Part shown: positions 12,271 through 22,495 of the stretch, piece by piece
Layout: every line of letters starts with the position of its first letter
How positions within the stretch are numbered: the first letter of the stretch is position 1
Assembly (NCBI RefSeq): GCF_033118175.1
Contig: NC_083701.1
Span: forward strand, 54,139,001 to 54,203,000
Source of the DNA: Dama dama
Taxonomy: Eukaryota; Chordata; Mammalia; Artiodactyla; Cervidae
DNA length: 64,000 nucleotides
Direction of reading: 5' to 3'
Made by a program: the position numbers and the translations under genes
The notes under the pieces: generated by a model
Told to the model about the DNA's origin: nothing
Database searches by the model: none
The model's input: only the letters and a program-made list of their open reading frames with translations

Positions 12271-12417
12271 CGGGCACCGCAGGCGCTGCCCACCCCAAGA
12301 AGCGGGCGGCGCGCAGAGGCTACAAGTGCTGCGGCTGGTGAGCGGGGTACTTTCCCGAGGAGCAGCTCAGGGACTAGCGCGCGGTGCTCTAGGCTCACTG
12401 GGTGGCCAAAGCAGGAG
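12270..12417 (+). other. TMEM74: Probable non-coding exon 1 of TMEM74 (approximate start)
   Basis: Two splice donors are visible: CTG|GTGAGC with the exon ending at 12337, and the stronger AG|GTGAGT with the exon ending at 12417. Either could splice to the acceptor at 14776. TMEM74 genes are known to carry an untranslated first exon and a single coding exon. The 5' limit is a guess based on the position of the GC boxes. Confidence 0.5.
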
Positions 12418-13959
12418 GTGAGTGGCGGAGAGGGGGACTGGGAGGAGGCGCTGGAGCGCGCGAGAGACCCCGAGAGCCTGGCGGAACTGGGGAGCGCGTC
12501 CCCTGTCTCTGCCTAAGGTGCCTGCCTAGCCTTTGGGTATTTGGCGAACGCATCCCAACTCCGGGCACCACGGCGGACGCGGAGCTCACCCGGAATGGGT
12601 TGATTGAGTCCGTGGGGAACATCGATCGCTGCACGGTGCTTGCGGCGCGCCCCTACAGCACACAGCGCGCGCAGGACGGATCCCGAGGTCGCCTCCGCTA
12701 GCCCAGCCTCGCCCGTGTCAGTTAGTTCCCATGCAGATATTAATGCTGTTAATTGCTGGCGGGCTGAGGGAAAGTGCTGTCTCCGCGTTCTGCGGCTGCA
12801 GTTTTATTAACCGCGCTCTTAAACCAGAGAGGAAAGAGGGAGGAGGCTGAAGGAAAGAGCCCTTGGCTGGTCCCCTGGGATTATCCATTCTCCCCTGAGC
12901 ATGGAAGCCCCGGATTACCAAGCTGCAGAGAAAATCGACTGTGCAGCTTGTTCCGATGGAACAAGCGGAGTCTCTCTTTTAAGAGACAGAGGCAGAAGAA
13001 GGGAATTAAGTGGAGATTTCTCTCTCTCTCTCTTTGTTATAAATTGGAAGTCCCCTAAGGGGCTTTGCCGATTTTTATCTAAAGTAATCCAATTTGATGG
13101 GCTAATTGTGCCAAAGGTTAATCAGCGCACCTAATGTTTGAGGGAACTGCGAGATTTCTCATTTAGTAATCGATCAAACCCGTTACCATTGCTGCCTTCA
13201 CTGAGGGACCCCGCAGTGGAGGCGGGGGTGTCTATGCACTTACTAAAGGAAAGCTCTGGTTCAGTTGTGGTTTTCCTGCATCTGATTTTTTGTCAATTTT
13301 CCTGTTTTAGCTGCAAAGAAACTCTGATAATAGGATAAGTGTGTGTGTGTATGTGTGTGTGTGTTTTAAACAAACTCTAATGTAGAGCATAAAACATGTG
13401 GATTTCCCCTCTCATATTTTCAATGAGTTGCCAGGCGGACTTCCCCTTCACCTTACCTGTGTTTCTGTGTAGGTTACCAGCCGTTGGAGCTGTGGATTTT
13501 GAAGCATAATAAACTTCTAAGATATGAGTTAAATCTGTTATTATCCTGGACTTGGAAGCAAAATAAAAGGGGACTTTACTTGAAACCTCTGTACTTGCTG
13601 ATAGTAGAAAGTAAATTTTTATTCCTCAGAAAGATGGCAGAGGCAGAAAAGGACAGGCAAGTGGTTTTCTGCTCAACCCCAAATTTTCTCCCATGAAGGT
13701 GCCTTGCTGTGGTGAGGTAGGGCAAAGTTCCAGAGGTAACCCTGGAAATAGTTTCTCCCCTATTGGCCTCAACAGAACTGTGACTGTGGGTTTATGATTT
13801 GTATTTTATTGTCAGTTTACTTCTAGACTGGGGTTTGTGAAAACTTCTAGACGGTTGATTTCCTATACACATTTGTTAGCAAAGCATGCAGAGGGAGAGG
13901 AACTCATACTCACTCAGACCTGGAGTGCAGGGGTAGCGGACCTTTACCTGAAGCAGGCA

Positions 13960-13963
<4 letters not shown>

Positions 13964-14003
<40 letters not shown>
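13964..14003 (+). repeat. (GT)n microsatellite in TMEM74 intron
   Basis: About 20 uninterrupted TG/GT units. No SINE is attached, so this is a stand-alone microsatellite, probably polymorphic. Confidence 0.95.
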
Positions 14004-14005
<2 letters not shown>

Positions 14006-14752
14006 GGAGTGGGCTAGCTCATTGTATTTTTCAGAGATCACCCTATGAGGTGTGTGTCTATGTACTTTTGGGTCTAGAACATGCTGCCATCGTGTAGCAG
14101 TAAGCTGAGAATGGAATCACGATGAACAGGGCTGTGTGATTAGGGTCTCTGCGTGTACAAAGCGTACCGTTAGGAGGGTGGCTTAATCAAGTCAGCCATC
14201 TTTCACCCACTTCAGAGCCACCCAGTCAAAATGCTGAGCTCCAGTAGAGCCCAACTGCTGGTGACATATTGATTGGCTCACCCAAGGTGATGCTCTAACA
14301 ATGTTAATCTGTATTAGAATCTGTTCTGAACTACAGAGAGTGTAAACACTTATAATTTAACTGAATTATTGAGAAGTCTGTGCTTCCCCAAGTTCTTCAG
14401 AAGATCAGCAGCGCTGCTGAAAAAGGTCCTGCTTTTCTCATTTGTATCTCTGTGCAGGAAACCTGCCTTCTCATTTGAGGGATCCTGTCACCGAAATGTG
14501 TGATCCTTGGATAAATTTGGCTTGGTGACGGCAGTGCTTTCTTCCCAGACACTGCCACTTCCTCCATGTTCTTTTTTACCCTGACCTAAGTCTTGCCTTT
14601 TTCACACTTTCCCACTGCTAGGTAGCTTCTCCTTTCTCTTACCTATTTTAGGAGGAATTGGGGCTGAAGTGTCAAAACCTGTAGCTACAAAGGAGAAGAG
14701 GGCCTCAGGAGCAGTACTCCTGGTGGTCTGGTTTTAGCTCCTGGTGGGTTTT

Positions 14753-14776
14753 ATCTAACTGTGTTGCTATTGGCAG
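14753..14776 (+). promoter_or_regulatory. TMEM74: Splice acceptor of TMEM74 coding exon
   Basis: A branch-point-like 'tctaact' lies about 18 bases before 'ttgctattggcag'. The AG at 14775-14776 gives an exon start at 14777, leaving 39 bases of 5' UTR in the coding exon. Confidence 0.55.
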
Positions 14777-14815
14777 ACTCTCTGGAAGCTGCTGGGGGAT
14801 GTCTCACTAGCCTGA

Positions 14816-15733
14816 ATGGAGCTCCACTACCTTGTTAAGAAGTGCAGCCAGGCAGCCCCGTGTGATGCTGCTGACTGGAGTTCAAGAGGGCCTCCCGAGG
14901 ACCAGGCAGATATAGCAGCCACCAGAGCTGCTCTCTGCTGCCAGAGACGTTGTACCTTGAAGCCAAGAGCACTGGAGATGGAAGCATCTCAACTTAGCCC
15001 TTCCCCAGCATCCCCTTCCCTCTCACTGCAAGACAGTGCTATTCACACAGACTCGTTGCCACCAGGACCTCTCAACTCAGGGAACAACCAGATAACAGCA
15101 GAACAGAAAGTCTGCAACTGCTGCAGCCAGGAATTAGAAACCTCTTTTACCTACGTGGACGAGAATGTCAACCTGGAGCAAAGGAACAGACACTCCCCTT
15201 CAGCAAAAGGGAGTGATCACCTGGGAGACCTCGGCTGGGGAAATCCAAATGAGTGGTCCCACGAGTCTGCCATCTCCCTGATTTCCGAAGATGAAGATGA
15301 TACCAGCTCGGAAGCCACCTCTTCAGGGAAGTCAGTAGACTATGGTTTCATAAGCGCCATCTTGTTCTTGGTCACTGGCATCTTGCTGGTGATCGTCTCG
15401 TACGTTGTCCCACGGGATGTGACTGTGGATCCCAACACTGTGGCGGCCCGGGAGATGGAACGCCTGGAGAAGGAGAGCGCGAGGCTGGGGGCTCACCTGG
15501 ACCGCTGTGTGATTGCTGGACTCTGCCTGCTCACACTTGGGGGGGTCGTTCTGTCCTGCTTGCTGATGATGTCTATGTGGAAGGGGGAGCTATACCGTCG
15601 TGACAGGTTTGCCTCCTCCAAAGAGTCTGCGAAACTCTACGGTTCCTTCAACTTCAGGATGAAAACTGGCACTAATGAAAACACCCTGGAACTGTCACTG
15701 GTGGAGGAAGATGCTCTTGCTGTACAGAGTTAA
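14816..15733 (+). CDS. TMEM74: Transmembrane protein 74 (TMEM74), complete
   Basis: The intact 305-codon frame matches the family's usual length, 305 residues in human TMEM74. The start is secure: an in-frame TGA (14813-14815) lies directly before the ATG. Residues 1-175 form a long hydrophilic N-terminal region with a cysteine cluster (CNCC near 100-103) and an acidic/serine stretch (SEDEDDTSSEATSS, 157-170). Two membrane segments follow at about 178-198 and 232-254, joined by a charged loop (EMERLEKESARLG). The C-terminal tail (255-305) includes YGSF at 275-278, which fits a tyrosine-based lysosomal sorting signal. TMEM74 is known as a lysosome and autophagosome membrane protein that promotes autophagy when expressed. 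The entire frame lies in one exon, with the promoter 2.1-2.6 kb upstream. No frameshift or premature stop is present. Confidence 0.97.
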   Translation: MELHYLVKKCSQAAPCDAADWSSRGPPEDQADIAATRAALCCQRRCTLKPRALEMEASQLSPSPASPSLSLQDSAIHTDSLPPGPLNSGNNQITAEQKVCNCCSQELETSFTYVDENVNLEQRNRHSPSAKGSDHLGDLGWGNPNEWSHESAISLISEDEDDTSSEATSSGKSVDYGFISAILFLVTGILLVIVSYVVPRDVTVDPNTVAAREMERLEKESARLGAHLDRCVIAGLCLLTLGGVVLSCLLMMSMWKGELYRRDRFASSKESAKLYGSFNFRMKTGTNENTLELSLVEEDALAVQS

Positions 15734-18135
15734 TTCTGGTTGTGAACTTCTTGAGAGTCTGCCTTGGTATTTTATATGAACAAAACAAAGCAAAACACAT
15801 TCCTTAAAATTACTAGTGCAGTTTATTTGCCTGGCAAGAAAAGTTTGTTTCCCAAACCAACAGCCAGTGAGAGTTTTTGCTCTTGTATTTTTTATTTAGA
15901 AGAAAAGCCATGTAAGATGCATTAAGAAATCACAGCCAGCTACACTGGTCCTTCTAAAGAGCTGAGACTAATTAATCTGTAATGGCCACCTGTTTCTTCT
16001 ATTAATACTTCTATAGCAAAATATTTCTAACAATTCAGTGTTCAAATTATTTCTTTTACATGATACGGGATATTTTTCTTTAGACACTAGAAGGTATAGA
16101 ACCAATTAGTAACTGTTTTGTGAAAAAGAATGTAAGCACTAATCACATAAGGCTTACATTTAATTCTCAAAGGTGCTTATCCATTTTCTTACTCAACTTA
16201 TTCTTTCTGTAATTTGGCTAAACATTAAAATATGGGGTTTTGAATTTGAATATTTTAAATCTTGAAGATACTGACTATTAAAAATGCAAAAACACATATG
16301 TTATACTCAAAATTACTCCTGTACTCAGAAGTGGTAATTAAGTCATTAAAATAAGCTTTCTAATAAAATTATATAAATCAGCCAATTTGAATTTAACCCA
16401 GAATGGTAGTGCCAGATATTAGCCAGTGTCACATGCCCATTTTCTAGATAAGTAAAATTAATTGCTGATATAAACCTCATTTTCTGTTTGTGATTTAGCC
16501 ATCATATATGTTACACATGCTGAAGTCTTTCTTGGTTCTCACCCCAGAGAGGTAAGCGTAAGATGTTTTTATCCTATTTCCAGATACCTACACATCTAGG
16601 CAGATTGAGTCATAATTGGCTCAGGCACACTCCCAGGTTGTTGTTGTTTGGAGAAAACCTCCAATACAAGTGCAGCTAGACTCAGGGGGACTGTGCCTAG
16701 AAACTGGTATCACTTGTTCTAGGTCAAGTAACAAGTCTTTGCCCCAGGATGGCAGCAGTCCTCAAGCTCACAGCCAAAAAAAAAAAACTAAAATGAGACG
16801 AGAGAGACTGAACACACTGAATCCATGGGAAATGTACTTCTCACCCGAACTTACTTCCTGCTAACAATCGTCTAAGGCATCATTCTGAGCACCTTATATC
16901 CAGGCTCTCATACCTGTGAGATCTTGCCTCATAAATTCAGACTTACTTTATTAGAAGCACCATAAGCAAAACAGTAACCAGTTTGCAAAACACATACCTA
17001 GAATCCCTGCTAACTCAGTGTCTCTATGGGTTATGGTTTAAGAAGGGGATGAAGAATGCAGCCTCAGAAATATCTTGCATTTTACAGCTCTTCATCCAGG
17101 TGTTTTCATCCTCCCATTTCAAGAGTAGTTTTAGTTTCAGTTACTGTGTTACTAGGGTTGTTTGGGCCATTCTTAAAGTGGACTAGAGCTGGGAATCAGG
17201 GTGGAGAGCAGGGGAGGGGAAGTGAGAAAGTGATTTCTTTGTAGATTCTAAAGCCTGATTCTAATGTCTCAAGTTTTTGTTGTTATTGAAGACTGTGGAG
17301 TATGTGGGTGACTCTGGCTGGCAGAGTGTGTGAGTCAGGATATTTATGTGAATGAGCTCTTGTGGGTGTCAGGTTGATTTGATGAATTGGGTACACTGTG
17401 TTGGTAAGGGTTAAAGTGAAATGCAAAAGAGAAGATCAGAGAATAATAAAAATAGTGAGGACAGATGTGTGAAAGAATAGGTTAAAATGGTAAATTATAT
17501 GGATCTCAGAAGAAGCTAGATGTAACTGGATTACCTTATCCTTTATAAGAGACCATTACTGATTGGGAATAATTGGGATAATACAGACATGATTTCTGTT
17601 TCCTATAGCTGGTTCTTTGTGCTTTTTGAAGAAACTTTGTTTTACCGTGACTCATGTGTTGAGGCCAGCTTTTCCCAGCAGTATAAATTTCATATCCTGA
17701 AGGTTTATATATAATATAAATTGTCAGATTCTAGCCTGCTTGAGGATGTACAATGCATGATGTTGAGGCAACAAGGGAATGATCTCTTTGGCTGAGTTAG
17801 TAGGTCTGAGCTGTGTGTTATTTTAAAAAAAATATACTGGACAAAGTACATGTTTATTCATAAACACTAATTGGCATCCTCTGAGCTTTGTTTTTATTTA
17901 TTGATGAATCAAGATTAGTCAAATTAGTCAAATTGCAGACTTAAAACAATTAATGAGCAGCCTGAATTTCAGGTTGTGAAGGAAGACAAATTTGAGATTC
18001 AAACGTTAGAAAATTTTTTCAGTTCTGTAAAGCTGGTGATAAAGGAAAAAAGTCAAAGCTTTTCATTTGGAAGTATTTTATGATTTTTGTAGTGCTACCA
18101 AATTATACATAGTTCCGATGTGATCTACAGGATAT
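15734..18135 (+). other. TMEM74 3' UTR / downstream DNA
   Basis: No recognisable transposable element in 2.4 kb. An AATAAA at 16362-16367 lacks a clear GU-rich downstream element. A short A-run lies at 16777-16788. Open frames near 16616-16864 and 16983-17244 have no family resemblance and lie in probable UTR. Confidence 0.5.
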
Positions 18136-18140
18136 ATATT

Positions 18141-18162
18141 CACACACACACACACACACACA
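18141..18162 (+). repeat. (CA)n, left part of a split microsatellite
   Basis: A CA run on the left of a Bov-tA. A second CA run in the same orientation occurs on its right side (18381-18404). Confidence 0.9.
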
Positions 18163-18163
18163 T

Positions 18164-18373
18164 GCTTAGTGTGTGTTGCTCAGTTGTGTCTGAGTCATTG
18201 CAACCCCGTGGGCTGTAGCCTGCCAGGCTCCTCTGCCCATGGGATTTTCCAGGCAAGAATACTGGAGTGAGTAGCCATTTCCTTCCCCAGGGGATCTTCC
18301 TGACCCAGGGATTGAACCCAGATCTCCTGTGTTGCAGGCAGATTCTTTACCATCTGAGTCACTAGGAAAGTCC

Positions 18374-18374
<1 letters not shown>
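18164..18374 (-). mobile_element. Bov-tA SINE inserted in a (CA)n tract
   Basis: Reverse-complement Bov-tA with the body at 'gccaggctcctctgcccatg' and the head at 'gattgaacccagatctcctg'. It has its own short GT tail ('agtgtgtgttgctcag') on the left. CA repeats lie immediately outside both ends, so it appears to have landed inside a microsatellite. Confidence 0.9.

Positions 18375-18380
<6 letters not shown>

Positions 18381-18404
<24 letters not shown>
18381..18404 (+). repeat. (CA)n, right part of a split microsatellite
   Basis: This continues the CA tract seen on the left side of the SINE. Confidence 0.9.
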
Positions 18405-18405
<1 letters not shown>

Positions 18406-18508
18406 TATGTTTATATCCCAATTAGGAAAAAATATTCAGGGAAAAAAGACTTAAATCAGAGTATGTTTCTTCCTTTTCATCCTTAAAATTTTAAAATTGA
18501 AATATAGT

Positions 18509-18595
18509 AAGTATATGGTAGACTATAGTCCATAGAGTTGTAAAAAGTTGCAAAGAGTCAGACATGACTGAAGTGACTCACAAACACGTGCACAT
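18509..18595 (+). mobile_element. Bov-tA/BovB 3'-end fragment
   Basis: Only the distal body is present ('actatagtccatagagttg', 'gcaaagagtcagacatgact'). It is too short to tell Bov-tA from BovB. Confidence 0.65.
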
Positions 18596-21500
18596 ATATG
18601 GTAACTTATCTTACCACGATTTAAATCTGCTCACATAAGGGGCATATCTCTTTTACCTTCTCCTTATATGAGGGCAGACCATTACACCAAAAGGAAGCAA
18701 TTCAGAACATCATCTGGGTGTCTCTAGGACTGCGTTAACATGACTCAGATAACCACCTTCATCAGTTATGATTTCTCCAGGTGTTCAGCTGTGTAGCTCT
18801 AGTTTATACTGTCAGTGCCTGAATTCAAGATGAAGATTAATTGAATTTTAAGTGATTGTAACACAGGTAACAAAAGATCCTGAACTTTAGACATTATTGT
18901 TTCCAATCTGATAAAGAGGTTTTGGGGCTCTAAATATATTTACTTAGAAGTACTTTGGCAAGATCAGGTTATACTGTTACAGATAGTGAACAGAACATAG
19001 CTTTGGTGTGGGTCTTGGATTCTTCCTGGAGATTTGTGACCTTATACCTGTGTCTTTAACATGGTGCTGGTTGTTACCTCTGAGAGCTTTTTATTGCTAG
19101 ACCTAGAGAAGCAAAACTATTTATTCAGAGGTCTGTAGTTTAGGTCTTTGACTTTTTACCATGTTTTAGAAAACTAGAGTCACCTTCCTAATCTTAAAAG
19201 AAGGCAACTCATTGTTCAGCATGGAGGCCTGAATGGGTGAGTACCAGAAAGAGAGCTGCTTTTCTCCATTACGGCTGGGATCTACAGGCTGCTAATGGCC
19301 AGTTTAACTGTCTTAATGACTTCAATAAAAACTGTTCCTTTTCAGAGCACCTTAAACTGTTTTGGCAGAGCTGAAGTGATTTCTTTGCAGTCTTGTGTGT
19401 CCTTTTCAGCCATCTGGAGCTCCATGTCATATGACGTACCGGACCTTTCATAAGAAGAATTTCTTTTCTTCAGGCTCCCATTTCATAGCCTCCCGATTCA
19501 TAGTTTAGAGGATTACAGGACTACTTGGAACCATGAAATCCTTGGTGGCTGTGGGTACTTTTACCCACAAAATTGCCATGCGTCTTGATGCTATACTGCC
19601 TAGCTACTTGCATTGATATCAATATCACATGCTTTATTGTCTGTTTAAAAATACCTGAGTCCATTCCTCCCAAACTTACTTGTTTTAGGGACTCAAGCTG
19701 GCCCAGTACAGGCACATATCCTTCGATGTGCCAATTTAGACAAAGACTGCCCTGCCAAGTTCATTTGTGCCTTCCCTTTGCTGCTGGGTATAAGGATAAT
19801 TGAGTGAGTGAGAATTATGTCAGTTGACATAATTATGAGAATTATGTCAGGAATTAAAGGTCTGAATCCAAGTGGTTCTACTTTTTGTTACTTCTTTGTA
19901 ACAAAATTCTAGGCAGGACCCTTTGAACATTTTATCCTTCATCTTTCACATGTGCAATGATAGGCACATGCAAAACCTGGATTATTCATATAAAGTTAAA
20001 GAAAAATGTTCTATATATCTGTTAGGAGAAGGTTTTTCAGTCTGAAGGTTGTATTGCATTGCAGCAATAACTGCTACCACAAAAACATGGTCTGATTAAA
20101 GAGACTCACAACCTTCATCAATGGTTCACCTGTTTAGCAAGATTTAATACCACCAACTAGATTCCACTGTGACAAAGTAATAAGAGCCTTACAGTTCTCT
20201 GTCTTGGGGTTTAACCTCTTCCAGAATGGGGCATAAAGAATGACTATAATGAAAAAGAATTATAAGGAAGTCTAACTGGCTTTTCTCAATATAAAATGGC
20301 TTGTAAAGAGAATTAACATATCATCTTTTAGCTGATTTTCAGCTATACAATTTTATGGTCCATAGTTTTCTGTAGTATTTTCTTCCAATGTGTATGGGCA
20401 TAATCTTGGGAAGTAATTTGCCTGACTTGTGCAGTAGCACTGTAAAAAGTAAGATGTTATTTTAAATATGAAAAATTGATTTAAAAAATCCATGGATTAC
20501 CCTTAAGAGCATACCTCTCCATTGTTTCTGTTTTTAGTGTGTAAGTTTATGTACACTCAAGTCTATGTATTTATTAGGAGAATATTTATAATTATAAAAC
20601 TGTAATATTTAAAGCTATTATTAGAATAAGTTTCTTATGGGAAACTTGGCATGCCTAATGTTAACTTTAAGGACAAGAGAAGTCTTTCACACATCATGAA
20701 TGAAGAAGTTGGAATCAACCTCAGAATGAGATGCCATAATTATATGGATTCTTGCATATTTGTTTTTTTTGGTTATTCAGCTTCCTGCAGATGTTTTAAT
20801 TTACTTTTTTTACCCTCTCAATTTTAGGCTTACAAAAGCATGGCATATTTAGAAATTATTTTACCATGATTATTATTTTATTTTAAGGAAATATGGGTAG
20901 CAGACAGTATTTTCCTTTGCTTCGTTTTAGCAGTTCTCCTGTGTTTCAGGAAGAGCCAGCCTTATTTTCCCACTGCCATCTTCGTGCTTCCTTGCCAGAC
21001 TCTGAACAAATGTCATACCAGAAAGCAAAGACAGGTTATTACTATACAGTGTACTGAGAGTTTATGGTTCTCACCATGCTTTTCATTTTACTTTCTTGCC
21101 AAACCAAGAAAAATACTTTGATGCTGATTATGTGTTTTTTATATTATGAAAAGGGAAGTTATTCAGGTTCTAGACTTTTTATTAGAGCATTTGATGCCAT
21201 GTATGTTAATAGTGTGTCATTATCATTTTAAAATAAAACTATTAAGATGTTTTATTGTGTGTGTTAACTTTTATTTAAATCTGAATATGTAATGTCGATT
21301 TTGTCTTTTCAAATTACATTTGAAATTATCAGTAAAAAAAAATTAAAAGTAATATTTATCCTTGATTCAAGTAGAACATTCTTTTTGGTACCGTATCATT
21401 GAACAATGTAAACTATGCCTTATTTTTTTCTACTTTATGTGAAATAGTCTATGAATAGCTATTTGGGTTTCTCCAAATTATTCAGTATTGAACTTAGAGT

Positions 21501-22395
21501 ATGAATTGCACAATGTGGAAAAAATACAGGAATAAATATTTTAAAAACACTCATCTAGAAATATAGAAAGCTTTGAGGTGAGAAACAAATATTGGATTAG
21601 CTCATGCCCCTTCTCTTAATCATTTTTAAATGTAATTTTGATCTCCATTTTCATTTGAGAGATAGATAATAATGTATGTAATGAAGTGGAATTTTATTCT
21701 TACTATATGTAAGTGCTGTCAAGGTTGAGAATCCTAAAGGGACAATTTGAAGTGAGACCCCATTTATTGCTCCACTCATTTGAAACCAAATGGATCCAGA
21801 TTCTTATCTACTAGAAAAGAAGAAAATCTAGTGTTTTTTTCATACATATTTTTTTACTAGAAGACATTTTTTGTGGTTAACCACCTCTGGTCATTCAGAA
21901 TGAGCTGCACAATGGTGCTGTAACTCCATGGTCTCTTGCTACCTGACCTTCAGAGGTCAGCAGGGAGCCTCCCAGGGACCCAATCTGATACCTTTCAAAT
22001 GTTGCTGATTGTGCACCCAGAGGGAAAAAGAGAGTCAGAAAGGTCTCAAACAGGCATTGTACCTCCTCACAACTTGTTAGCCAGGACTAGGTACATAGTC
22101 CCACTTATGCTAGGAAATGCACTTCTAGTATGTGCTCTGAAATGGTACACATCTGAGCCATTTTCATCTGTAAAATAGGTATAAACTGTTTGCTTTGCAG
22201 GACTTTAATGAACCTTAAGATAAATTAGACAAAGTTTGAGAGAGAATCCTGTTAGGTATTCTCTCATTGGATCCACAGTATCTTATGTATGCTGCTTTGT
22301 AACAGCAGAACCTGGGTTTTTGGAAGTACTTGGGAATCATGATCATGAGCTGCTGACAAACCACTGTATTGGGTCATCATCATGATCATAAATAA
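18596..22395. other. Repeat-poor DNA downstream of TMEM74
   Basis: Roughly 3.8 kb in which I recognise no transposable element. It contains the candidate poly(A) site at 21232. A short inverted repeat at 19813-19834 has 10-base arms (aattatgtca / tgacataatt) around GT. Open frames here (for example 19573-19803 and 21936-22178) show no known domain. Confidence 0.5.
21232..21265 (+). terminator. TMEM74: Candidate distal poly(A) site for TMEM74
   Basis: AATAAA (21232-21237) is followed about 18 bases later by a GU-rich 'tgtgtgtgtt' (21256-21265), the classical signal plus downstream element arrangement. If used, the 3' UTR would be about 5.5 kb and contain the 18.16-18.37 kb Bov-tA. Use of the site is inference. 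Confidence 0.45.
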
Positions 22396-22495
22396 TCTCC
22401 TCTTCTTCTTTCTTCTCCTTTTCCTTTTCCCCTTCTCCTCTTTTTCCTCTTCTTAGTCCCCTCCTCTTATTTTTCTCTCCTCTCTCTTCCTTTAC
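22396..22495 (+). repeat. Polypyrimidine (CT-rich) tract
   Basis: About 100 bases of almost pure C/T (cttcttc, ttttcc and cctcttc units) on the + strand. Such tracts can form triplex structures. Confidence 0.85.

Larger units (their letters stand above)
12200..12720 (+). promoter_or_regulatory. TMEM74: CpG-island promoter of TMEM74
   Basis: This is the only GC- and CpG-rich block in the window, with dense CG dinucleotides between AT-rich flanks. It holds a ZNF143-type motif (12216-12234), two overlapping GC boxes (12251-12270) and consensus splice donors at 12338 and 12418. There is no TATA box in an obvious position. It lies 2.1-2.6 kb upstream of the TMEM74 coding exon on the same strand, which fits a dispersed-start CpG promoter with a non-coding first exon. 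I cannot place the transcription start exactly from sequence. Confidence 0.8.
12418..14776 (+). other. TMEM74: Probable TMEM74 intron 1
   Basis: It runs from a consensus donor (GTGAGT at 12418) to the acceptor at 14775-14776. It is free of SINEs and LINEs that I can recognise and holds only microsatellites: TC near 13018-13033, GT near 13340-13364 and GT at 13964-14003. The first 300 bases remain GC-rich as an extension of the island. Confidence 0.55.

Noticed and set aside
12111..12701. Several open frames of 60-145 codons across the CpG island on both strands
   Set aside because: They are products of GC-rich composition and the GA array, start in non-coding promoter sequence, overlap one another in different frames, and match no protein family.
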